From Ranitomeya variabilis (taxonomy: Eukaryota; Chordata; Amphibia; Anura; Dendrobatidae), in the NCBI RefSeq assembly GCF_051348905.1, contig NC_135235.1:294672631-294736630 (forward strand): a DNA stretch of 64,000 nucleotides, given 5' to 3'. The notes beneath the pieces were generated by a model. It made no database searches and was not told the origin of the DNA. It saw only the letters and a list, made by a program, of their open reading frames with translations. The position numbers and the translations under genes are program-made. Positions 33,284 through 44,301 of this stretch are shown in pieces. Position 1 is the stretch's first letter; every line of letters starts with the position of its first letter.

Positions 33284-34949
33284 TAGATGCTGCATAAGCA
33301 GCATCTATAGTAAAAAGTTGGTCACACTTGTCAAACAGTATGTTTGACAAGTGTGACCAACCTGTCAGTCAGTTTTCCAAGCGATGCTACAGATCGCTTG
33401 GAAAACTTTAGCATTCTGCAAGCTAATTATGCTTGCAAAATGCTAAAAAAAAGCGAAAAAAACGGGAAAAAAACGCAAAAAAAATGCGGATTTCTTGCAG
33501 AAAATTTCCATTTTTCTTCAGGAAATTTCTGCAAGAAATCCGGACGTGTGCACATACCCTAAGAGATAGTATCACATTGTGACCACTGCCCACTTTATGA
33601 CCAAATATTCCTTTTCTGCCTTGGAATCATATCAGATAGCCAACAGGATGCTCCTCTCCATGTGTATCCTGAGAAAGGACTGGTTAAAGTCAAAGTCAGA
33701 GGCAATCAGGACTGGCTGCTTACACATAGCTACTTTCAAAGGATATCTTTGCACCTCCAACATTCATTTGGCCATTACTGATTTTGTCCCCTGAAGGAGA
33801 TCAGTCAGGGGTGCAAAGTTTGGAATGAACCTCCTATAGTAATCCACAATTCCCAGAAAGGTCCTAACTTGCTGCTTTGAGAGTGGTTTCAGCCCGTTCT
33901 GGATTGCATCCACTTTATTGATCTTGTGTTAGATTTCATCTCTACATACTCCACATCTTCCCCAACCCAGGCTGAAGATTATGATATCGGCCATGTATGT
34001 GTAATTCTTGTGGGGTGAGAGGATCTGGTCCATGGCTCTCTGGAGGTGGCCGAACAGCATCCGAACATATTAGATGCAACTGTCAGGCATAAAGAAAGCT
34101 GCTTTCTCCTTGGCTTCATGACAAGGAGATTTGCCAATATCCCTTTGTTAGATCCAAGGTGGTTATGTATTGTGCTGGCCCAAGTCTCTCGATCAGCTCA
34201 TCGACATGCAGCATCGGATATGTGCCAAACTTAGTGACTTCTTTCAGCTACCAACAATCAATACCGCATCTCCATCGGGTTTTGGATCAAGAACAATCAG
34301 GTTAAACCATCTACTCTTATATTCGTCAATGACTCATGATTCAACATACTTCCCTGGAGGTCAGTTCTTGGCGAGCTTTGGGAATTCGGTAGCGCTTTGA
34401 ATTCACCAGCACATGGGGTTCCGTCATAACCTTGTGTACTATGACATCTGTGCACCCCAGCCAATCTGAGAACAGGTCCCAACATTGCTGTTTTTGGGCG
34501 ATTCAACAGTTTTTCGGCTACTGTGACATCTTTAATGTCCCCTTCTGGCTTAACCAGCAAACATGAAATTTCAATGGATTCCCTGTCTTGCCATTACTTG
34601 GTGGTTAGCAGCATGAGGAGATTTTGAAAGAGAGGTGGAAGCGGTTAACTGTTAGATGGCACAGGACTTGCAATTCCTTAGGATTTCCCAGTGACATCTG
34701 GGCCAATAAGTCCTTTGCATGACCTGTCCTTAAGCTTTGTCCAGCCCCAGATGGCCGCCCAAGTCATGTCCAACACCCCCTGTGTTTGGGTCCTGGTACC
34801 AACAATTGTTCCACTATGTCCTCCTTCACCTTAGTAACCTGGTACAATAAGTCCCCACTCAACATAAAATAGGGAAACCTGGTGTCAGTCCCAGGCTCCT
34901 GTGCTATGCCGTTTGTGAGGAGCTGGCCACGGACTAAAGACTATTGGAT

Positions 34950-36130
34950 CAATGCATGTAGAGCAGAGTCCAAGGTTCTACAGATTGCAGACTTACACCA
35001 GCATGAAGCACCTGTTACGTAGATATTATTGTTTTATTTTATTAGAGATTTGCTTGCTTGTCAGTTCAGGAATCAATGTTTCCATTCAGTGCCAGCAAGC
35101 AGAGGAAGGCCGTGCTGGATACATCTTATGTATTTTGCCCTAAGGCCAGACAGGAGATTGCTAAAGGTAAATGTAAAGCAATCATTCCATTAATCTCATC
35201 AGTATCTCAGGGTCTCAAGCCATTGTTCTCCTAGCAACTAGGCCCATTCTGTGGATGGGGATAGTAGATCCAGGGGAGCCATCACTACAGGGGGTCTCAC
35301 ATGCAGTCCCAGGTAATGGGCTTCTGGAATATTCTTCATTCATTGAACAAAAAGCAACTGTTTAAGGGGAAGGGAGGAAAAGAAGCCACATGTTTAGTGT
35401 GGATTTATTGGAGTGACGTTGAGGGGAGGGGATCCTCTAGGCTGAGGTCTTGGAGCCATGGATGGATGGCCTATGGAGTTTTGGAGATCAGTTGCCAGCT
35501 GGGCCGGATTCACCTGCTACGGTTAAGGGAGGTGTCATCTGGATTTCACAAACTTTCTTAAGTATTGTTGATCCTGGATACATGCACGTTGGTTGGGTTA
35601 TTAGTCATCTGGAGGAGCCTTGATTTTGAGTATACTGGAGGAAGATGCAAAATCTGTGGACCAACCAAAAGTTGGGAGACAGTGAGTATCACCCTATATG
35701 GGGACAGTGGGACTCTCGGCCCTGGGGAGGGGATCTTGTGGACTGGGGGCAATGTTTTTTGGCAATCTACTTATATTTGTTGCAAAACCATGGATGTAAG
35801 GAATGTAAAGTAGTTGCATCGCTAACCTGCCTAGGTGATTATTACAACCCACAGCTTCAGATATTCACACCATTTATAACAGTTACCTTATTCAACACTT
35901 CCTTTAGAGTTAGTTTCCTATATGGGTGGACCCAAATTTTCCCCCAGTCACTCCTATCTCAGGAATGTGCAGGCACACTACCTCCTAATTCCCCACCATT
36001 AGAGAAAAAGGAAAACCTATCAGGCTCTGGTTTTGCTGAGACTTCTTTACGGCCATTCTGTCTCTTATGTAAGCAATTAAGGTCTCCGCCCCTACCTGTA
36101 AGTGCCAAAACAACACAAAGCCCTAGCCTA
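34950..36130. other. Unassigned DNA with modest open frames
   Basis: Plus-strand frames at 35,565-35,813 and 35,645-36,133 (82 and 162 codons) overlap and have no motif I recognise. They could be a decayed retroelement part or chance. No splice or promoter context supports a gene. Confidence 0.3.
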
Positions 36131-37048
36131 TGATAATTGGGTGCAATAAATCTTGGACCACGCCAACCTCATGGGACTGAGTACCTTACCTCGCCAGGCA
36201 TCGCGCTGTCCTTGCTCCTGTCGCGGTCGCTCCTTCTGCATCGGGGTCTGCTCTCCCGCTTCCTCCTCGCCGCTCTGGATGCATCGCCGCCATCTCTGCT
36301 GCTGCAGTCTCTGCTGCCGCTGTCCCCGGGGGTTCTGCTCTGCCTCCTTCCAGCGCCGCGCTCTTCCACCGTCCTCCTTTGCAGCCACTAGGGGGCCTCA
36401 GCATGGTGCACGTCCAAATCCTTTCCCCCGACCTGTGTCTGCTCCTTGCAAACCCCTTAGGTCGTGTTCGCGCCCTCTTCCCTGCATTTAACCCCTTCAG
36501 TTTCTTCCCAGCAGCCCTTGCCTCCCAATCAACCTTCAGCACAGGATATATCAGGCAGTTCCGCCTTTATGGCGGTGCCTGATTATCGTGTGCATTCCAT
36601 ACGTGCTTCTGGCCCGTTCCCTGTTCCGTCCTGTTTATTTGGCAGTGCTTGTATTCCTGTTCCTCTCTGACTCTAGCATCGCTGTTACCCTGTCCTGTGC
36701 TTTTTCTCTCCTGAGCCGTCCCTTTTGGTTCCAGCTGTTGCGGCATCTGACTCCCTCGGGCCTGCTCCTCACGATCCCTGTATAGGGGTTGTTCCCAGGT
36801 TCGCTCGTCCGTTGGAGCCTGAGTGCCGTGACCCAGAGGGTCCACTCTTGTTCACATCTTCTCGACGTCATAGTGGCTCTCGCGAAGGTCACCATACTCA
36901 CTGAGTCCAGCAGTCCAGCCATTTGCAGACCATGCACTTTTGCAGGACAAGCTTAGGACCCCTCGTCGGGTGGACAGTCTGCACTGCACTCTTGATATGA
37001 GTAGAATGAACATCAGCATCCTATCCTACAGTCCATTTGCTCGCAGAG
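36130..37048. other. GC-rich unassigned segment, possibly LTR-derived
   Basis: CT-rich, CpG-containing sequence gives many overlapping open frames on both strands, none with domain motifs. It resembles LTR or leader sequence in composition, but no matching termini were found. Confidence 0.3.
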
Positions 37049-37051
37049 TAA

Positions 37052-37794
37052 GGGTACTGTCACACTATACGATTTACCAACGATCACGACCTGCGATACG
37101 ACCTGGCCGTGATCGTTGGTAAGTGGTTGTGTGGTCGCTGGGGAGCTGTCACACAGTCAGCTCTCCAGCGACCAACGATGCCGAGGTCCCCGGGTAACCA
37201 GGGTAAACATCGGGTTACTAAGCGCAGGGCCGCGCTTAGTAACCCGATGTTTACCGTGGTTACCAGCGTAAAAGTAAAAAAACCCAAACAGTACATACTT
37301 ACATTCCGGTGTCTGTCCCCCGGCGTTCTGCTTCTCTCCACTGTGTCTGCGCCAGCCGGAAAGCACAGCGGTGACGTCACCGCGTCACCGCTGTGCTCGC
37401 TTTCCGGCTGGCCAGCGCTCACAGTGCAGAGAAGCAGAACGCCGGGGGACAGACACCGGAATGTAAGTATGTACTGTTTGTTTTTTTCACTTTTACGCTT
37501 GTAACCACGGTAAACATCGGGTTACTAAGCGCGGCCCTGCGCTTAGTAACCCGATGTTTACCCTGGTTACAAGCGAACGCATCGCTGGATCGCTGTCACA
37601 CACAACGATCCAGCAATGACAGCGGGAGATCCAGCGACGAAAGAAAGTTCCAAACGATCTGCTACGACGTACGATTCTCAGCAGGGTCCCTGATCGCTGC
37701 TGCGTGTCAGACACAGCGATATCGTATGGATATCGCTGGAACGTCACGGATCGTACCGTCGTAGCGATCAAAGTGCCACTGTGTGACAGTACCC
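37052..37794. mobile_element. Harbinger-like TIR element, 743 bp, TAA duplication
   Basis: Inverted ends are GGGTACTGTCACAC and ...GTGTGACAGTACCC, with TAA at 37,049-37,051 and 37,795-37,797. Its inner half shares long blocks with 28,019-28,714 (gtaaacatcgggttactaag, acagtacatact) although the outer ends differ. It has no coding capacity. Confidence 0.85.
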
Positions 37795-37799
37795 TAACA

Positions 37800-38060
37800 C
37801 AACAGTTTCCAAATAGAACAAAGAACCTCATCAACATAATAATTCAAGTCAATTAACAAGTGTCATGACTGGTACTAAATAGTTTTGTGAAAAAATGCAT
37901 AAGGTATGTACTTACACAAAGGATGGTATGTCAGTGAAAAGGGGGGTCTGGTACATGCGTCCTGGTCCACCTGCCCCAATGCACGTTTCACCCAGAGGCT
38001 TTGTCAGGGTGACTAAAACATTACTTCAACTTTATCCCCCAAACAATAGGTGTCAGACAG
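37800..38060 (-). mobile_element. Scrap of gypsy LTR with a degenerate hammerhead-like motif
   Basis: Near 37,975-38,015 the minus strand has a CTGACAAAGCC...GGGTGAAACGTGCATTGGGG series, resembling the hammerhead blocks but with a changed core. The following bases resemble the gypsy LTR at 21,240-21,310. Confidence 0.35.
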
Positions 38061-39045
38061 CCACCGTACAATAATTATGAAGAACAGTTTTCAATAGCAT
38101 GATCCAAGGTGAAGGGTAACCAGAATCTATGCAGAACAGGCGTCTCTTCTGTGATAATGTTATTGTGGTGCAGAATATAGCTCATCACTTATGGATAAAG
38201 TGATTAAAAAAATGTAGAGAAAAAGAAGAGATAAAATAGTGTAGACCAACGGAGGTGTGAGGGGCTTGAACTTAAATGAGACTGAATAAGAGCAGCAGGA
38301 GATTGCTACTATTAAGGCTGTTAAACTGTAAGATAGAGGGGTACCTCAGTAAACGAGTGGTATACACAAGGGAATTGTTGGAGCCAATGGGTTGCCTCCA
38401 CCTATTAGAGTATGGTAAATGAAGGCTAACTATACCGAGGACCAGTGGTACTGATTAATTTGATAGTTAGTTTCAAACAAAAAAATATATTTTTTGTCCC
38501 AAAACTCATAACTCTATGTATACCTACATGACTAATTATTTCATGTTTTTAATTACTCTTCAAGAACATTTCCTTTAATATTTGGGAATAAAAGAATATG
38601 ATTTTAAAATTCCACACTCTTTAGAAGAAGACAAATTGCAAAAATAAGTAAAATTACACATTACATCCTTCCACTGACTAGACAATGGACATTAGATTGT
38701 GTTGACAGGCTATGAATTGCAACAATGTTTATAAAATATATTTTTAATAACTGTTATCAATAGGAGAATCTTTAGAGCAAATTTAATTTTTTTTGCAAAC
38801 GCATTGTAATTTTGAACCTTTTATCTACAATAGATAATGGGGAATTTTAAAATGATGGAGAGATGCATCTACAGTCTACAGTGTGTTGACTCATGTATTT
38901 TTTTTGTGTGTGTGTTGTGATCTTGCTGTGCATAATTATATTAGAACCAAAATGCAAGTCTCCCATTAATGACTGGTCTGAAGCTCCTCTGACACTATGC
39001 CCTTTTGCAGATATCATGTCTTTTAGCATGGTCATTATGTAAGCA
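38060..39045. other. Unassigned AT-rich DNA
   Basis: No gene, RNA or clear repeat recognised. Confidence 0.4.
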
Positions 39046-41190
39046 GGTTACGGGATGCAGTGACAGAGACAGAGCAAGGGTTAACACAAAATTTAATTTT
39101 TTACAATAACTACTCCCCTCAGGGAGAAAACACAACAGGGATAAAAGGTCAACAGAACACGGAATCGGGAGCAAGGAAAAAATAGGTGTGGAGGGAAATA
39201 AAAGAAAAAAAGAGAAAAGAAAAAAAAATAGTTCCAGAGGAGAAAACAAAGGAAAACAAAAATAATTTCTTCAACTACGACTTCAGGAAACCGGTTCGTT
39301 ACAGAGAGTTCTTTAGCGTCAAAACTGTGATGCATAGATGTCCGTTATGATCCTCAGAATAATGACGTCTCTGATCCTGGCGGTGGTGTTAATCCCTCGT
39401 GATCTGGAGTATTTCTCTTAACGTTGACGTATATCCTCCTGACAGCGGTGGGGATTCCCCAGGGCAAGGTCAGTGTGCAATCGATAGGAACTTGATGACC
39501 GGGTATCACACAATTTTTCTTCCCCTCAGCGTACCGGGATCTTGTGTCACCTGTCTCCATTGTTACGGAAGAAATCTCCTCAAAGCCGATATCTAATTTC
39601 CCTGTCTAAGCGTGTGGGCGCTTACATCCTCTCTCTGGGATCTTTTCCTCACAGTAGACGATGTCAGCAGAAACCCGGTACGTTGTGGTCGGTAGTCTCT
39701 ATCTAAAGGCACACGATCTCTGTCAGTTTGGCACCTTGATATAATGGGAGCCACCTCATTCCAGCAAGCTTTTCATCCCCATCCTGTCTGCACAGCCTTC
39801 TCTCTGCCTAACGCACATCCTTCTTTTTGACTGTAAACCAAGCTCCGCCCCTTTTTCTCCCCAACCGCGCACTCTGCTTTCCGGCCAAATCTTCCTGGTC
39901 TCTCACGCGCTGCAGCCCTATTAGCTTGCCCATGCTCCCTTCTTCCCTATATAACCTGGGTGACAGTCCCATTGGTTCCGGACCCTTCACGGAAAAAATA
40001 TGCCTGGTTCGGGTCGCAATGTTCCATTTCTTGAAACCAGGTCTTTACCAAGCGATGTAACTTCTGCAGCCGATGACGGTGTTCTCGTATCCAGGTGGAC
40101 ACCCCAGTCCGTGGGTAGTCCTCCTCTGGGTCCAGCTCTAATTCTGTGATTTCTTTGCCTTGTCTGCCGAAAAGCAGGGTGTAAGGGGTGTATCCGGTGG
40201 TAAGATGCACTCGGTTGTTATATACCCATACCAATTCTGTCATGAATTCAGGCCAACGTGCCTTACGGTCTTCCTCCAATGTTCTCAGCATTTGAATGAG
40301 AGTCCAGCTAAATCTTTCACATGCTCCATTACCCTGAGGATGATAGGGTGTTGTCCATGACTTCTCTATTTGATACAAATGATACAACTCCTCCATTACT
40401 CATCCCATAAAACAGGCCCCTTGATCCGAAAGTATCCTCTTCGGACATCCATAAACCTGGATCAAGTTCTTACAGATAGCATGAGCTACCGACTCTGCAG
40501 TCTGATCTTGAGTAGGGGTCACAACAGCAAATTTGGTGAAATGATCGGTCATTACCAAGCAGTGTTTATAACCTTGATGGGCATGTCCTACAGTCACATA
40601 GTCGCTCATCAAGACTTCTAGTAGGGCTGAGGTCACAATGGTTTGTGTTGGGGAACTCTGTTCTGGAGGCTTGGACAATTCACAGCTTCTGCAGAGTCTA
40701 CACACTTTCTCAACATCTGTCTTCATAAAGGGATACACTAACTTCTGTAGCCACTGAAAGGTTTTATCAGGACCAAAATGAGCCCCTCTCGCACGCACGC
40801 AGTCCCCGCTATCTCTGTCAGTCAGGACCAAAATGAGCCCCTCTCTCATGTGCTTCTATCTAAAGGCACGCGCGCAGCCCCCGCTATCTCTGTCAGTTTG
40901 GCACCTCAATGTAATGGGAGTCACCTTAGTCCAGCGAGCTTTTCGTCCCCTTCCTGTCAGCACAAATTTCTCTCTGCCTGATGCGTGTCCTTCTTTTTGA
41001 CCGTAAACCAAGCTCCACCTCTTTTTCTCCCCAACCGCGAGCTCTGCCTTCCCGCCAAATCTTCCTGGTGTCTCACGTGCTGCAGCCCTATTAGTTTGCC
41101 TGTGCTCCCTTCTTCTCTGCATAACCTGGATGACAGTCCCATTGGTTCCGGACCTTTCATGGAAAAGATCTGCCTGGTTCGGGTCTCCTT
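39046..41190 (-). mobile_element. Ty3/gypsy-type fossil with integrase, flanked by LTR-like repeats
   Basis: The minus-strand integrase region (about 39,950-40,850) has a zinc-binding CRLCRSC motif and the DDE residues in context: MTDHFTKF, LSDQGACF and ACERF. Direct LTR-like repeats of about 330 bp lie at about 39,698-40,012 and 40,855-41,187 (shared 'gtcagtttggcacct', 'accaagctcc', 'cccattggttccgga'). The second ends ...CTCCTTACA. RT and gag are absent. It is broken and rearranged, with several breaks. Confidence 0.7.
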
Positions 41191-41261
41191 ACAATTCCAA
41201 GAGATGATTTGATTGCTCTGCTGTGTGCAGAAAAAAATGCCCATTTAACATATTGCTAAAG

Positions 41262-43040
41262 TGTCACGCTGGAGCACGGAAATGCCCGGTGTGAGACATA
41301 AAAGAGGTTTGAAACCCTGACAAAAAGGTAAAGGAGCCCTTATGATAGGGAGAGAGGAGGAGGGAGACCACTAAAGATTCAACTGAGACTGAACCATACG
41401 CTCCCTATCATCCCTAGATGGGTCTTTCTGACCTTGTGCAATCACATGCCTAAGCCATGGCTAGCCTTGAGCTAACTCTGACTAAAGAGTAGAGCTGTTA
41501 GGCATCGGGATTCTCCCTCTGCACAGGAGGAATCCCAAACCATGTCTTCTCCTGCAGTCCCCCATTCAGTCTCGACCGCAGTGGATCCTGCTAGGCAGAG
41601 ACATCGGTGTCAGTGTATTGCTCAGACCCGTGCTGTGCAATTGATTGCTGCTGCCTCTCCAGGTTCAGCTATGGCAAACCACAGCAAACAGTAGCGAGCA
41701 GTTGTTCCTGAGACTATGCCCGGGTTTCGCCCTACTGAGCATGCTCGTGAGGTGGCAACCTTTTATTGGTGGTTGGCGGTCAACTGCTCAGGTCCTCAAG
41801 TGAGCCTGGAATGGTCTGCTAGCAAGGTCCTGGTATATTGGGATCTATAAAAGGATCTCATAGCCTAATATATCCCCTACCTTTGGTTGTGCATGTCTTC
41901 AGGAGAGATTGGAGATAGAGCCAGCACCAAGTAGCGGCGTCGCTTGCACGACACCGTGCGCATTGTGGGTTTGGTCAGACTCTTACCCCAGTGTTCCAGC
42001 GGCTGAGCTTTAGGGACCTCACTAGCGCCATTTCTGCTGTGACCTGTGATGCTTAACAGGGAACAGCATTCTATTCCCGTGTTTGCTGCGGCTCTGTGGT
42101 GCAACAGAGTTCGCTGCTGTTCACACCAGGTGACATTTAACCTGTGTATCATCGGTGCTCTATAGCCATCTAATGTCCTCCATTGCCTAGCAGCAGGTTC
42201 CATCTCTGCACGGTGGACCCCGGGTTGCGAACGCACCTTACTATAATATTTTATTTGGTGCGTTCCGCCAACCCTAATGCTAGGTTCACATTGCGTTAGG
42301 GCAATCCGTTAAGAGCATAGCACTAGCGGATTGCGCTAATGCAATGTATCTATAGGGATCGCGTTTGCCGATCCCGCTAGTGCAGATCCCAGACCTGCGC
42401 TAGCGAGGAACGGACCTCGGGCACACCTCGGACGCTGCAAGCAGCGTCCGAGGTCCGTCAGAAAATAACGGCACATCGCTAGCGCGTGCCGAAAATGGCA
42501 TGCGCTAGCGATGCGCTAGAGATCAGATTCACATTGCCGTCAATGGGTGCGCTAATGGATTGCGACAATTTCGCCATGCAACGCAGTCCGTTAGCATTAA
42601 CCCATTAACGCAATGTGAACCTAGCATAACAGAGCAGCAAGACACTAGTCTCACTACGACAGTAAGAAACTCTCTACTACAGTAAAAAAAGCAAGGAGAA
42701 AGACAAACTGGGAGAAATCAAACAACAACTGAAACTGCACAGCATTAACTGGAACAACTTCTCGAGGGAGGTCAGCATAGAAAACCTATAACTGGCATAG
42801 GAGAGAGCTAAGAGTGAGTTTAACTAATGGAAGGAGCTGAAATTACAGCCATATGGGAATCCCAGCAGGATCAAAAAGGAACTCTTATCCCCTTCACTAC
42901 TCAGTGAAAATCAAACTTCTTCTTCACTCCAATTAATTGCTGAGCGGACTCCAAACAGGACCTGCGATCTGCCAATTGCTGTGACCTTCTGATCCTAGAT
43001 ACCCCCAAAGGTCTGAGCAGGGCATGTTACATTCATGACA
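41262..43040. repeat. Probable solo LTR, about 1.4 kb without its nested MITE
   Basis: It begins TGTCACGCTGGAGCACGG and may end ...GTTACATTCATGACA. Flanks TAAAG and TAAGA are only an approximate duplication. A CTATAAAAGG TATA-type box is at about 41,846. It is interrupted by the TAA-flanked MITE at 42,278-42,626. Confidence 0.4.
42278..42626. mobile_element. TAA-flanked TIR MITE, 349 bp
   Basis: Inverted ends are TGCTAGGTTCACATTGCGTTA and ...TAACGCAATGTGAACCTAGCA, at least 20 bp of perfect complementarity, with TAA at 42,275-42,277 and 42,627-42,629. Target size fits PIF/Harbinger. It is rich in CGCTAG motifs and non-coding. Confidence 0.85.
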
Positions 43041-43363
43041 TAAGAAAGAGCACACTCAGATGGCATCAGGATTCCGCATCACATACCGTGGTGCAGCAAA
43101 ATGATCCAGAGGGGACTAGCACTGTAAAAGATGTGTTAATCTTAGGCTTTTACTGCAGAGGGATTGGAGCTCACAGTGCACAGTTCATCATTAAACATAA
43201 AAATAAAATATTGTATTCGCCCTAAAAAATATTTTTGATCCAAATCATTTAAGAATTTTACTTTTGGATTTAGACTAAATTACAAACTGTCCAGCCAACA
43301 ACATATTATATTGTATATACTGAAATAAAATGGAAAAATTATAAATTAACAGAAAATAATTTA

Positions 43364-44296
43364 TCAGAATTTTTTCATTTGTACAAATATATTCTTGATA
43401 CTTGATTTGACCTCTTTGTTTCGTAGGCTGTATATAAAAGGGTTTAAGAGAGGAGCAATAACAGTGTACATTAAAGAGACCAAGCTATTTTTTCCACTTT
43501 TATATTTTGACCTCGGTCTAAAATACATAAAGATCCCTGAACCATAAAATATTGTAACAACTATTAAGTGAGAGGAGCAGGTTGCAAAAGTTTTTTTCTT
43601 GCTGGATGTAGAACGAAGTTTTAGAATTTTTGAAATGATCTCCACATAGGAAATTATTGTTACAATGAACGGACCAATTATTACACAACCGGCAATCAGA
43701 AATATCACAAGTTCATTAACCCAAATGTCCTGGCAGAAGAGTTCTAGGACGGGTGGCAAATCGCAAAAGAAATGGTCTATCTCAATTGATCCACAGAACG
43801 GTAATGAAAAAGTGAATGTTGTGTGAATTAGAGCATTCACTGCACCAACGACGTATGATCCCACTATGTGCTGGATACAGACCACTTCACTCATAATCAC
43901 AGTATACAACAGAGGGTGACATATGGCGTTATAGCGGTCATAAGCCATGGCTCCCAGCATACAGCATTCTGTTCCACCCAACAGCAAGAAACAATACATC
44001 TGTATAGCGCAGCCAGAGAAGGAGATGGCGTTACATTCTGGCCATAGACTGGACAACATCTTCGGGACGGTACACGAAACATATATTATTTCCAAGAGAG
44101 CAAAATTAGCAAGAAAAAAATACATTGGAGTGTGGAGGCTCGGACTAAGCTTGTATGCGAGGATTATAGACAGGTTCCCACACACAGTGATGATGTATAT
44201 ACATAAGAAGATCGGAAAAAGGAAGACTTGATTCTTGATAACTCCAGAAAATCCCAGAAGAATAAATCCTGTTCCCACTGTGTGATTGCTGTTCAT
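43364..44296 (-). CDS. Olfactory receptor, class II type, paralog C
   Basis: An intact 310-residue receptor with sequon N4-H-T6, GN at 40-41, LHTPMY at 54-59, MAYDRYNAICHP at 117-128, loop-2 cysteines, KKKTFATCSSHL at 233-244 and NPFIYSLRN at 285-293. About 25 residues differ from paralog A by eye, so the protein is no more diverged than B although the flanks are. A 3' splice site (TTCTATTACAG on the minus strand, near 44,310) lies 13 bases above the ATG. Its block (about 43,195-49,828) lacks the 10,404-12,715 element and holds its own TTAA element. Confidence 0.95.
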   Translation of the reverse strand: MNSNHTVGTGFILLGFSGVIKNQVFLFPIFLCIYIITVCGNLSIILAYKLSPSLHTPMYFFLANFALLEIIYVSCTVPKMLSSLWPECNAISFSGCAIQMYCFLLLGGTECCMLGAMAYDRYNAICHPLLYTVIMSEVVCIQHIVGSYVVGAVNALIHTTFTFSLPFCGSIEIDHFFCDLPPVLELFCQDIWVNELVIFLIAGCVIIGPFIVTIISYVEIISKILKLRSTSSKKKTFATCSSHLIVVTIFYGSGIFMYFRPRSKYKSGKNSLVSLMYTVIAPLLNPFIYSLRNKEVKSSIKNIFVQMKKF

Positions 44297-44301
44297 TTCA
44301 T
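44293..44301 (-). promoter_or_regulatory. Minimal upstream ORF (ATG AAA TGA) before paralog C
   Basis: The same nine-base motif as in paralogs A and B, kept although the bases just upstream have changed (CTT in place of CAG or GAG). Confidence 0.6.

Larger units (their letters stand above)
31632..33559. mobile_element. TAA-flanked TIR MITE hosting a Penelope-like palindrome
   Basis: Inverted ends are GGCCATGTGCACACG and ...CGTGTGCACATACCC, with TAA at 31,629-31,631 and 33,560-33,562. Gypsy copy 1 lacks the insert at about 21,540. Without the nested element it is about 966 bp. Related ends flank 19,165-19,529. Confidence 0.75.
22166..34130. repeat. Tandem segmental duplication, unit 2
   Basis: Duplicate of 6,616-22,170. 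The left junction is the abrupt change from gypsy sequence (…gacaaggagat) to the minisatellite (…gagatattgttctcc), sharing GAGAT. The matching point on the far side is about 34,126-34,130, where the intact gypsy sequence reads straight on. Private insertions: 25,047-25,649, 28,019-28,714 and 31,632-33,559. Confidence 0.85.
31143..34950 (-). mobile_element. Ty3/gypsy fossil with integrase remnant upstream of RT (Gmr1-like), copy 2
   Basis: Parts on the minus strand from right to left: an integrase zinc-binding remnant (about 34,640-34,900), a pre-RT and reverse transcriptase remnant (33,570-34,600), the RNase H end, a purine tract, and part of an LTR (31,143-31,410). Integrase before RT, and RNase H next to the LTR, match the order known for Gmr1-type gypsy elements. 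It is heavily broken, with many breaks, and hosts the MITE at 31,632-33,559. Confidence 0.6.

Noticed and set aside
36128-36937. Many overlapping frames in GC-rich DNA
   Set aside because: Composition effect with frames open on both strands and no recognisable domain.
37975-38015. Functional hammerhead ribozyme
   Set aside because: The CTGATGA core is altered, so it is listed only as a degenerate relic.
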